Source: Carnegiea gigantea (lineage: Eukaryota > Streptophyta > Magnoliopsida > Caryophyllales > Cactaceae). From it: a DNA stretch of 64,000 nucleotides. Location of the stretch: the NCBI GenBank assembly GCA_029747015.1, contig JAKOGI010000428.1, positions 129,501 to 193,500 of the forward strand, given 5' to 3'. The notes under the pieces are model-generated. The model had not been told where the DNA came from and did not search any database. It saw nothing but the letters and a program-made list of their open reading frames with translations. Shown piece after piece: positions 46,068 through 57,690 of the stretch (its first letter is position 1; every line of letters begins with the position of its first letter). The position numbers and the translations under genes were made by a program.

Positions 46068-49000
46068 CTGCCAATGCTATCTTGTACAATGCCAAGTGTC
46101 ACCCCACTGACCAAGAATTTTCTTTCTTCTTGATCGAAAACAAACTTTTGAGGATAACGACATTGAGAACAGGCGTGATGATTTTGGGCTTAACTAACTG
46201 ATTGTATGAGTTGGACAGGTCGTTATTGATGTGGTGATACTGATAGGCGACACCATCAGGGCTGTTCCATGCCCCAAATTTTGTACATTGCACTACATGT
46301 CTTAATATGATATGATCACAAATCAAGAGTCTCTCTCTTTCCGATTATGGGATTGGGACGTGTAGAAGGTTCCTCTTGTTTTCTTCTGTTATATAACCAA
46401 TCGAAGGACCGAGAAACAGCAGACAACCAATCACTAAGCACGCAATTTGAGTGCTAATAAGCGTTGATCAGAGTTGAAATTATAACTTTATAATATGACT
46501 AAGTGTTGATGAGTGTTGAATGGTGATGATGAGTGCTTATTAATACGGAATGCAAATGATAAGTATTCATGATTGTGAGTTAAAAAGAAATCTACAACCC
46601 TCAAAATAAGCATATCCGAAGCAACCAGGGATGGTTAATGGACAAATACAAAGCTACTCCAGATCAAACTGGCACTTGTTCTGTGGGCTCTGCGCTGGCC
46701 CAATAAAGCTTTTTGTTTGAGCTGATCAATTGCAAGGAAACTTGGACACACATCACAATAAGAGAAATTAAAAGGAGATTAACAAATCAAACAAGTACAG
46801 CCCTTTTTTTCGGATCAATCACGCAGAAATGAGATATAATGTTCATCCTGGAAAGGTGGCACTGCACAGCTGGTTGTACACGTCGTGTTTACTGTTCATG
46901 AGTTTTGGTGTTTTTGTTAAAATTAAAATTGTTGATTTTATTTATATTATAGTTTATATTGAGCCTGTTAGCTTAGCAATAAGAATCGAACAAATAAGAC
47001 ATCACATGAGATTCAAACACAGTGCAAACTGCAGTAGACCACCACGACGTGCACGATTCTAATTAGAATATTGTGAATGAGCAGTTCAATAGTCTGGAGT
47101 TGACACATGGAGCTTTCTGGTGCTTCCTTGCGTGCAGTATCTAAATTAATGAATGTACTGAATGTGAACAAGTGGGCGGTTCAAAAAGCCACATATCTAT
47201 CTATTCTGTCTATATATACAAATGATTTCGAGGGACAAAGCTAAAGGGTCAACATAATACATAGGCTGTGTAATTTTTTATGGAATTTTTTTTTTAAAAA
47301 AAAAGAAGTTTGGGCACTAGAATTTAAAATTTTCAATTGTAGAATGACCAACAAGTTCGAAGCCAATTAAGGGATGTAATTTTTTTTGGATCATGGACCC
47401 TCTATTTAATTAGAGTTGAGTCACTGTTGATTTTATAGATGGTGGAGCTTTCATATCGTAGGTTTTTTTCATTGAAAAAATGCGAATCAAAAATTTCTGT
47501 TTAAAAAATAAATATTGAACTACTTGAACTACTTGAACTAACGTATATTAATAAAAATGTATTATTTACTTGTATATACTTTTTCCACTTGTTCTCCCAA
47601 CCTTTTTTTGTAAAGGGCTTATATGCAGTTTAACTTCACTATTAAGTTTTTGGTAAAAAGGAGCATAAAGCTAAGAGGGGTGGGCTTTGGATTCTCACTC
47701 TTTTGCCCAATTAGACACTTTTGATATAAAGTTCAAATCGTTGCTTTTTTTAATTTTAATTTTAATTTTTTTTTCCTTTCGTGTTCTCGTCTCTTGCCCC
47801 CTTTATTATGAATTAGAATGCTTACGAATAATAAAAGCAATGCTACAACGTATTGAACAGGGTTAATTAGTTGAGGAATTGGTCGTAAACATAGCAATGT
47901 CTTGAAAATGAACTCCTTTTGAGAGAAAATAAAATATAAATGAGCATATAATTGGTTTTCAAACGGGACAAAACCGCTAAGTATTTACTAAAATAAATAT
48001 TACCTGCGGACTTAAAGATAAATAGAATCTATAAAATATTAGGGCTTTAAAATTGAGATTATTAGAATCCAATTCTCCTTAATTTTATAATATCCACAAA
48101 TGCATATAGTTTGGATTACCTAAAATAGCAGGGGCAAGGAATTGAGTTTTGGATAAGAACTTAAATTCATGGTTATCCCATTTGTGATATGTTTGTCTCA
48201 ACTTGAGAGCCCTTTGTAATCTTAGTGTTTTTCTTTGGCAAGTTGAGGCATAATTTCTTGTGGTCTCATTAATGCCTCCCACTAATTGTTTACCTGCAAT
48301 TTTTGAGGTGCTAAAATCATGTCTTTGTCTCTTATTAATATATTGATTTTACTCCTTTCTTTTCACAACACCCCCCCAAAAAAAACCCAAAAAAATTATC
48401 TACATTCCATTGGGAAAAACTAGGAAAAAGAAACTCTTGCTTGGTGTTCCAATATTTAAAGCCACCTAAATTAGCAATCTTTCAAATACACCAGTCAAAC
48501 TGGACACCAATAGAATATGAATTACAACACCTCTCAGTGTGGGTCCCGTTTTTGCTGGTTCTGGAGAGATTCAAATTTAAACAATCTTACCTCTACGCAC
48601 ATCTCTGTCTGTAGAGAAGCACCAATAGAATATGAATTAACTAAAGGAAAATTCTTACTATAAAAATATGAAGTTTTAATTATAAAAATTATCCAATTAA
48701 AATTAATTGGTATACTATAATGCTTATTTTTTCCCCAAAAAAAAAAAAAATGGAGTACGTACTACGAAGATCCCTATATTTTATTGTTGCTGTGATTAAG
48801 AGAATCGAAGGTCCTTATCGAGTAATGTTTCATGTTGGTGCTTTTCAGCCAACTCCTTGAGGAAAAAGAGAAAAAAAGGGAGAAAAGAATGTAAAGAAAA
48901 TTCCCTTTTTATCATCTTAAACGAATATATTTGCAAATAATTACTTGCTTAATTATTTCTTTTTTAGGTGTTATATTCCTTTCTCCAAAAAGGCTCAAAA

Positions 49001-49951
49001 AGTTTCTCATTCTCCTTGTTAGTTAAGAAAAGAAAATGTTACAATTTTTCTAAAGCCTTCAATAATGCAATTGCTTTCTCTATTTTCTAGCACACCCATT
49101 CCCCCCTTGTCTTGGTCTTGCAATTTTTTTTTTGAGGGTTTTGCTCGGATCTTGGCAAATACAAGAAATATTCTACGGTTACGACGTATACATATATCGA
49201 ATCTTTGTTTTATGTAGTGCGTTCAAATATGTTCCAATATATGTTGAACTTATTATACCATATACGCGCTTTAGGAAGACACTCGTAAATTTCTAAAATT
49301 TTAAATAGATTTCTAAAATTGGCCCTAATTTTTTTAACTAAGAAACTACTTGAAAATTATTTGGGGGGGGGGAAGGAATAGTCATATACTCCAGATCTCA
49401 TCTATTACTTTTTGAGGCAATTTCTTATATGCTTATGGGAGTACATATTTTTTTTGCTCATGTATATATATTTTTTATGTATATTTTTATCGTATATTAA
49501 TTTTTAATATATATATATATATATTTATTAATATTACTGTTAAAAGTATGAGATTTCAAGAGTACAATATAGATGTTGCTTTTTGGATGAATTTTGTGTG
49601 GCACCTCGGCTTCAAGCTCTTTGGGTTGGATCCACCAATTAGCAAATCCAGTTTGTTGTAAACAGCTATTACGCTATCAGAGTAGACATTAATTATACAG
49701 AAGGTCCCATAAAAGTTCCACATTATCAGTATTAATTAGGGGTCCCATTATGTCCTCAAATTTTAATTTTCTCAAGTTAAGAATGAATAAGTGATTTTTA
49801 GAGGCAATTGATATTATATCCTTTAGAGTATAAACTTATATTAGTGTTGTAATATTTTTTATTCACGTATTTTTTTTTATATAAGTAAATTTTAATATGT
49901 GTGCTTATGTGATTTGTGATATATGTACTCTTAAAAATATGATATAAAAAT

Positions 49952-50241
49952 TAGAGTTGGGTATTGAGTTGGTTTGAATTGACCTATTTAATAAACGAGG
50001 TCAATTAACTATATTTTGTGTCAATATTGTAAATAGTTTAGATATACTCAAAATTTTAGGGGAAAAAAACATGTTTTCAAGCTAAATGGTCAATTCGTGT
50101 CGACTTCGGATCGAATTCGGTTCGGTTCGTGTCGAGTTTGGGTTTGTCTCAGTAACTTCAGATCGGGTTTGACTTTTTCTCAGTAATTTCATATTAGATT
50201 TGGGTTGAGTTATCGTGTCGGGTCAAACTTTTTCAACTCTA
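49952..50241 (+). mobile_element. 290-bp TAGAGTTG-type element, copy 2 (hAT-like)
   Basis: The ends are TAGAGTTG and CAACTCTA, a perfect 8-bp inverted pair. The flanking 8-mers ATAAAAAT and CTAAAATT agree at six positions, as for a worn 8-bp duplication. The interior holds TCGGATCGAATTCGG and CGGGTCAA words typical of short hAT-type elements in plants. It shares its order of words with 18177-18395. Confidence 0.55.
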
Positions 50242-50756
50242 CTAAAATTTGATTTTTAGAATGATAGTTTCCCCCTTTCTAAATACTAGGGTTATATCCT
50301 TACGTTGTAAGGATGCGAGTTAAATAATTTTTTAATATATTATTAAGAGAAAAGATTTATTTTATAAAAAAGGTAAACAATAAATTGATATATTATATTA
50401 TTTTATTGATGTAAAAATAAAGCGAGTCTTTTTTAGTTTTTTTCTCTGCTAATAACATAACTTTTTATTCTTAATTAATACCTAACTTACATTTTTTATT
50501 GTATTTGCATCATTAAATCATAAATATTTTATGATTATTTTATTATTAAATAATAGAAAGGTATGTGAGAAGTTATCTTATTAAATAAAATTAATATTGC
50601 ATTAAATTTGCACCTATTCTATATAACGTTTTCTTTTTATTTTAAATCTCGTGTAGCATCCTATGTTGCCTTAAAGTATTTCACATGGCTATTCTATCCT
50701 ATGTGACATCCCACATGACAAACTTACATGTCGCTCATATATGAGATCAATCCAAC

Positions 50757-50761
<5 letters not shown>

Positions 50762-50798
<37 letters not shown>
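50762..50798. repeat. (AT)n microsatellite
   Basis: A pure AT run of about 18 units. Confidence 0.95.
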
Positions 50799-50801
<3 letters not shown>

Positions 50802-51311
50802 ATATCTATTCTATCATTCATTCTGTGATTATGTAAAGAAAAGAAAATTCCATTGATCTTTCTCTTCAGTTGTTCAACAAAGTATCCCCTTTTGTGTTTT
50901 CCTATACGTAATAAATACATAGGCTCATTGATTGCCATTCTATAAATGGAGACTTCCATTTGAATGTCTTCTTCATCGTAAATATTGAAATTGATCACAC
51001 CACCAATAAAGATAGGATTATCTTCATATAAATCTTAATAAACCTCGTTAAAATAGGATCCACAAGCTGAGTTATATCGTTGTTGTTGTTCAAAACATTT
51101 ATATTTGAAGAAGTATTTTGAATCCACGTGAGTAATCTTTATTACTGTTCATTATTTAGTTTGACTCCTTGTTTTCTTACTGTCTAATTATGGATATAAG
51201 GATGAATAAGGATGGATCACATATTTTGACCCTATAGAACCAAATGGTATATATCTTAGTTTATAAATGTGGGGGTATATATGAATTCTTATTTATTCTT
51301 TCTGACTCTCA

Positions 51312-51602
51312 CGCCCCGTTCTTTTCATTGGTAAATTCAAATTTATCAATATTAACTAACTTCAGCCCATTTTTCGAATTTTAATTAAAAAAATCAACTT
51401 TAACCTAATTTTTACTATTTTAACTAACTTCTACTTATCATTAAAAAAAATTCAACCAACTTCAACTAACTTCAATCCACTTCATTGACTTCAGCCCACT
51501 TTAACAAAACAATACTCACTTCAGCCTATTTTAACCAACTTCTATCACTCTCAGCCAATTTCATTCATTCATCAACTTATATTTCTCAACAAAAAGAATA
51601 AA
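51312..51602 (-). mobile_element. MITE with TTGAAG-type internal repeat, copy D
   Basis: The left end CCCCGTTCTTTTCATTGGTA and the right end CTCAACAAAAAGAATAAA are inverted, with mismatches. The body repeats CAACTTCAACTAACTTCA and CACTTCAGCC units, the reverse direction to copies B and C. Confidence 0.7.
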
Positions 51603-52353
51603 TTTTTATTTATTTTTACTCCACTGTCTGGGTGACCTCTGAAACCAAACTTTGAGGAATAAAGCTAATGCATGACCCCTATAACATTATTGTGCCCTAT
51701 ATTATGGTAGCGGTGCTTTATTGCATCTTGAATGCGTGAAGCTAGCCAGACGGTGGCATCATCCAACATAATATATTCATCTCTCACGCTGTCATGACAT
51801 ATTCCTAATTGCATGAAATCCATATCTATAATACACTTACCGTTTTTTGGTGCCGGAAAGTATATAATATTTTTGTCATTAAGCAATCAAGGTACTAGTT
51901 TAGAAAGTATATAATATTTGTTATATAAATAATTTTTAATATACAAATATTGATATAATTTATTAAAATATATATTTTTAAAAATATGGTATAAAATATG
52001 TGAAAATAACAGGATACATACCATAAATTAGAGGACACTAATTTCCTATTTAAAAAGGCCAAATCAAAAGGGTCACTCCCACTAGCCCCTGGGACACATA
52101 TAGTGAGCAAACTACGCGTAGTTCCCGACCCCTCCCGACCCATCCCATCCCATCCCAGCCTGTCCCTCCCTCCCGCTCTTCTCTCTCCACTTCTGTTCTT
52201 CTACAAAACAGCGGCCGTACCAGAGGTAGCAGAAGACAGCATATATCTTGGACTGACCCTCCTCCATTTTCAAGCACACTGTAATTAGCTCCCTTTACTT
52301 CCTTCCTCAATTTCTCTGGACTGTTTAACACAAGCTTTATTCTTCCAACAACA

Positions 52354-55300
52354 ATGTCCACCCCTTTCCGCTCCCTCTCCCAGCCCAGCCCACTCGACTA
52401 CGGCCGCCTCGGCCGCTCCTCCCATCTCGACCCGCCCATCCCCTCCCCGGCCCGCCGCCGCCGACGCCCATGCCTGCTAGTCGCCCTCCCCCTCCTCATC
52501 GGCTCCCTCCTCGTAATCGCCGCCGCCTGCGGGGCCCTCGCGGTGGGCAGGTCCTCGTCGTCAGACAGGGCCGGGCCCCGTCGGGCTCCGACGGCCGCGA
52601 TGAGGAAGGCGTGCGGGCTGACCCGGTACCCGGACCTGTGCGTGGCGTCGCTCGTGGACTTCCCCGGGGCCACGGCGGCAGGAGACCCGCGCCAGCTGGC
52701 CCACATTTCGATGAACGTGACGCTTCGCCATTTCGGGCGGGCCCTGTCGGCGTCCACGGAGATCGAGAATTGGCAGATGGGCTCGATGGCCCGGTCGGCG
52801 TACGAGGACTGTCTCGAGCTTCTAGCAGACTCCGTCGACCTTCTCGGGCGGTCACTTGTCTCTGTCTCGCCGGCCGTGGAGGAGGAAAGCGTCGGCAATG
52901 GCGGCATTCAAGTGAGTCGTATTTAAATGAATTATTTGTCATAATTTTAAAAAGTAATAGCTTAAAAATGCGTTATCATACATGTTATCGAATAATTTCG
53001 GTAATATATATTATATATTTAATAATTTATATTTTCACCGGCTATATTTTCATATTTTTTCAATATATATTTATTATATATAGAAAATTTTTCACATATA
53101 AGGTTAACCTTACGTGTATATTTTTAGAAATATGATACAAATTTTGTAGATTTTTTTTTTATTTTATCATGGATACATTTTTTTTATGGTAATGTCTAGA
53201 TTTTCATAAAAACAATGATCATCATTTCTGTTGAAAAAAAAAGGAAAATTGTTTTACACGTGTTATCATGACACGAGTCACGGAATGCTCTGCTTTGGTC
53301 TCACACACTTTTCTATATTTATATTTTATTGTTGTCTGATTGATCATAATTCATAATAATGAGTGGCTTGTGCAGTTGAAGAGGAGGAGACTACAAGAGG
53401 GTCCAAATTGGAAAAGTCCATCTTGTGATTGATTAGAACAAACCAAATTGAAACAATTACAAATTAATTTCCCAAATTAGTTCTCTATGTTAGACTACAT
53501 CTTGTCAATACTATTTCATCATGATTTCCATGAAAAGTTAAATTTTAGAAGGGAGATAATACGTGTCTTGTTATAAAACACTCTTAAATATCGTACCTTA
53601 CCTTAAATTAATGTATTTTATGATTTAAAATTACTAAATTTTTAATAATTATAACTTTATTATGAGTTGTAAAACTTTAATATTCGTCTGCTACGTCAAT
53701 AAATAAAAACTGACATCTTAATTGGATTCACTCCATTCACAAGGGTATATTATATGCGTGATTTTGTGAATGTGAAAAATTATGTATAACTAGATTAATA
53801 CATAATAATATACATTTTGAATGAAAACACGACACTGTTTAAGTGTCTTGTAGAGAGACATTTATTATTTTGCATTTTAGAATAGGAGTCCAACATTGCA
53901 TGTCTTTCGTCTCTCATCACATGCCTTGTTGTCTTGACTTTTTTTTTTAAAAAAAAATTTCATCTTATGATGTATATATGAGTATGCCTTTGATAATTTA
54001 TTCAATATTTTTAGTAACTTTCATGAATATGTGAAGTTCTTAAAAAGGCCGATGAATATATATATCTACACTTCGACTATATATTCTTCATAATTTTATA
54101 TTTACTTCCTCGTAATCTTATCTTCACAACGTAACTTTCTTCTTTTTACTGTTATGCTGGATTTTATCACAATCTTTTATTATTATTCCTTTATTCGCTG
54201 ACTACCCATGATCAACTATACAACATAGAATAATCGCTGGAATTTTCCGAGAGAAAGGAACATTTTGGCGGAGGTTTACTTAGTAATGCGCAAATTAAGT
54301 TAAAAACAAAATAGAAGTGACACATCAGAAAAGTAAATTTATGAATGTGGACTGTATTTGTGGGTCGGGATGCCCTTAATAATCAGATTCTGTAATCACA
54401 TTCTTTAAATTCTTGGAATTATTTAGCTGATAATCATCCACTGTTTTCGTAGTAATTTTTTGTATTTTAATTAATCAATGCATGAAAATAACAGGGAGGA
54501 TCCAAAGAGGACGTGATAACGTGGCTAAGTGGGGCAATGACGAACCAAGACACTTGTATAGAAGGATTGAACAATGTGCGTGGGGCCGTGAAATATGAGA
54601 TGGGTCAGAGGCTAAAGGACCTATCTGAGCTGGTTAGCAACTGTCTAGCCATCTACGCGGCTACTAGCGGTCACGCCGACGACTTCTCCGGTACTCCCAT
54701 TCAGAACCGAAGGAGGCGCCTCTTAGAATCCGAACCTGAACCTGAACCTGAACCCAAATCTGACTCAGAGTTTCCAGGATGGATGTCCAGGGCCGAGCGG
54801 CAGCTGCTAGGGACTCCTACACAGAGCATACACGCAGACATAATTGTGGCACAAGATGGATCTGGTACTGTTAGGACTATTTCGGAGGCGATCAAGAAAG
54901 CTCCGGAGCTTAGCCCCCGTCGCATCTTGATTCTCATCAAGGCCGGAATGTAAGTTTATTCTAATATTAAATTTACGCTTATTTATTATATTATATATAT
55001 CTCAAACTGACAGTTCATCCTACGTGACGCACAAATTATTGAATTTTAGAATAGTGCATGATCTTATGGACAAAATTTAAAATGGCTAAGCATAGTATGT
55101 GATAGTGAATGTGTGCTAATATTATTGTGCCACGTAATAGAAATTGTAGGACTATATAGATGCTCTAGTAACACCTAAAAAAGTGGAGGAGAAAGAGGAG
55201 GAAAATCCAAGGGTAAAGAATGAAACCCAATTTGACGGTGGAGAGTAGCAAAGTCGTCCGCGTCCGTGACATGAAAGGGCAGCTTTGTGTGGAGTGTCGG

Positions 55301-57621
55301 TAGAATTCCTTTGCTTTTATGAGTTTCTAGCTTTTTCATATTCTTTCCAAATCCAAATTCATTACCTTAAAATTGTAGCAGTTTTACCCTTTGAACTGTA
55401 AAATTATAGAGAGATTGATTCTGATTGACCGTAAATTTAAAAGCCGTACACTACGTACAACTCCACATAAACGGATCGAAGAAAGTTTAAAGATGTATTT
55501 TACTTTAGTCCGTATAGTCCAAGTTGAAAAAATAGGACCCTTTTCAATTGGACATTCTTTTTTAGATTTCTGCGGTGCTGTTATTTTAATTGGAGTAATA
55601 GAATCTGTCAATAATGACAAGGAAGACTTTGGATTCACCCCTATCATTCTTCCTGGTTAGCTTAATTAATTGATGTCAAATCACTTAATGAACTCTTAAC
55701 AATGTTTCTCTAGTCGGTAAGCTGAATTAATCATTCTATTTGGATCTCTATTTAGAACTAGTCTAAGTGATTGAGATGTATAAACACACCAATAGGGTAC
55801 GTCAAAGCTCTGACTTTACCCATTTCTCTTGTGGAAAAACTTGTACCTCCCAAAGATTCAATCATGGGGTTGGATGGCGAAAGTTGCCTAAGCAGCAATC
55901 GCCCATTCTGGTAAAATCGCTTGATATGTAATGGATTTTGAGACACAATTTGGACCCGATCGACTGTACTGTGCTCTCAATGATAATGTATAAAATGATG
56001 AGATTAGCTTTAACATCAATGAAAAATACTCATTAGTACTGTTCTGATTTGTAGTTATGCAGAGAACTACTTGAAGGTTGGGAGGAAGAAGACCAACCTT
56101 TGGTTTTTGGGTGAAGGAGTAGGCCGGACGGTGATAACAGGAAACAAGAGCGTGGGTCATGACAACATCACCACGTTCCACACGGCCACTTTTGGTAATT
56201 CATTCTAGCATTTTTCATGCTTTGGCGTCACTTGGTGCATATGGCAAAAAGTTATCCGATTTGAATACTTGAATTTGTACGATCTGAAAAAAATCGAGTA
56301 CGATCATTAATTTTTTGTCTGAATTTTGAATCGGGACACACCTTTTTTTATATTTCTATTGCCCGAACCCGGTTTTGACCAGAATTTAGCCATGTCCAAA
56401 TTGTACGACCCGAAAAAACCGGGTAGTGGACGTCAATTTTTTGTCCGAATTTTGACATTGTCCGATTTGTCCGACCTGAATTCGACCTGAACCTGAATTT
56501 TTCCCAGCCCTAATATAAATTACATATTCGAATTATCATAAGACAGGTAAATAGGTAAAACTAAGGATTTAAAAAGCGATTTTGATTGCGGTTGCGGTTG
56601 CGATATTTTCGTATTTCATATCGCAGTGAAGATGTGGTTCAGTCACCTCAAAAACCTTTTTGATTCGAATCGACAATATTTTATGCTGGCAAATAAATAA
56701 GCTATGAATTTATGTCCCTTGAATATGTAGTACTCCCCGCCCCACATTTTCCTTTGCTTTGCTTTTGTCTCCTTTTGTTTATTTTCCTTGCTTTTTCCTT
56801 GGTGGGGCTAAGTAGTGAGTAGTACCTCCATATGGGTTGCGCTAATTACAGAGTCATTATCACTGCCTTTCAACCACCAACCACCGAACCACCAACTCAC
56901 TCTTAGTATTAATGGTGCAGCCGCCACGGGAGCTGGGTTCGTGGTTCGAGGCATAACCTTCTTGAACGAAGCGGGGCCGGGTAACCACCAAGCAGTGGCG
57001 CTCCGAATAGGAGCGGACCGTGCAGTGATCTACCAGTGTGAGGTCAAAGGATACCAAGACACCCTGTACGTCCATTCTCAGCGCCAGTTCTATAGAGAAT
57101 GTGACATTTATGGGACAGTCGATTTTATATTTGGTAATGCAGCAGTTGTGTTCCAAAACTGCACCATGTGGGCCCGTAAGCCCATGCCTTTTCAAAAGAT
57201 CACTGTCACGGCCCAAAACCGAAAGGACCCAAATCAAAACACGGGCATGTCGATCCACGCTTCCTTGACCCGGCCCACATCAGATCTCGAGGCCGCTAAG
57301 TACGTCTACCCGACGTACTTGGGCCGGCCTTGGAAGCCGTTCTCTCGAGTCGTCTACATGGAGTCATACATTGGCGACCACGTGGACCCTATAGGGTGGC
57401 TAGAGTGGAATGCGACGACTCCTACAGACCAACTCTACTACGGCGAGTATGGCAACTTTGGGCCTCGGGCCGACACGAGCCAGCGGGTCAAGTGGCCCGG
57501 ATTGCATGTCAATATGACCCGATTCGAGGCCGAGAAATTCACGGTGGCTGGATTTATATTTGGGCAATCCTGGATTACTTCCACTGGGGTGGCATACCAA
57601 GCAGGATTATCGGGTTGGTAA
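52354..57621 (+). CDS. Type I pectin methylesterase with N-terminal PMEI pro-domain
   Basis: Four exons: 52354-52911, 54495-54949, 56055-56194, 56921-57621, giving 617 residues with correct phase. Order: proline-rich cytosolic tail, membrane anchor (about 40-65), PMEI domain (about 80-240, starting KACGLTRYPDLC), processing-type motifs RRLL (260-263) and RQLL (288-291) around an acidic EPEPEPEP repeat, then the pectinesterase domain from IVAQDGSGTVRTI. Catalytic residues are present: Gln 408 (GNHQAVALR), Gln 430 and Asp 431 (GYQDTLY), Asp 452 (DFIFGN), Arg 520 (LGRPW). The enzyme removes methyl groups from wall homogalacturonan; the pro-domain holds it inactive until cut in the Golgi. Exon 1 is very GC-rich against its AT-rich surroundings. 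The C-terminus is FGQSWITSTGVAYQAGLSGW. Confidence 0.95.
56290..56512. mobile_element. Likely short hAT-like element remnant in PME intron 3
   Basis: Repeated words TTTTTTGTC(T/C)GAATTTTGA and GTACGA(C/T)C, ending TTTTTCCCAGCCCTAA, the mirror of a common TTAGGGCTGG element start. The left end is not clear. Confidence 0.35.
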
Positions 57622-57634
57622 CATGGTCAGGCAG

Positions 57635-57637
<3 letters not shown>

Positions 57638-57687
<50 letters not shown>
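57638..57687. repeat. (AT)n microsatellite in the PME 3' UTR region
   Basis: A pure AT run of about 50 bases, beginning 16 bases after the PME stop codon. Confidence 0.95.

Positions 57688-57689
<2 letters not shown>

Positions 57690-57690
<1 letters not shown>

Larger units (their letters stand above)
46330..52353. other. 6-kb AT-rich intergenic region
   Basis: Besides the listed repeats (49952-50241, 50762-50798, 51312-51602) I see no gene. Frames at 46829-47062, 48085-48282, 50759-50998 and 51665-51886 lack domains or splice partners. Words at 47395-47540 (CTATTTAATTAGAGTTGAGT, ACTACTTGAAC) recur in altered form at 31435-31560, so an old dispersed repeat is likely. The last 300 bases are the pectin methylesterase promoter and leader, with a CT/C-rich stretch at 52130-52200. 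Confidence 0.55.

Noticed and set aside
52398..53135. Long alternative frames on both strands over PME exon 1
   Set aside because: GC-rich coding DNA lacks stops in all frames; only the 52354 frame has the membrane anchor and PMEI signature.
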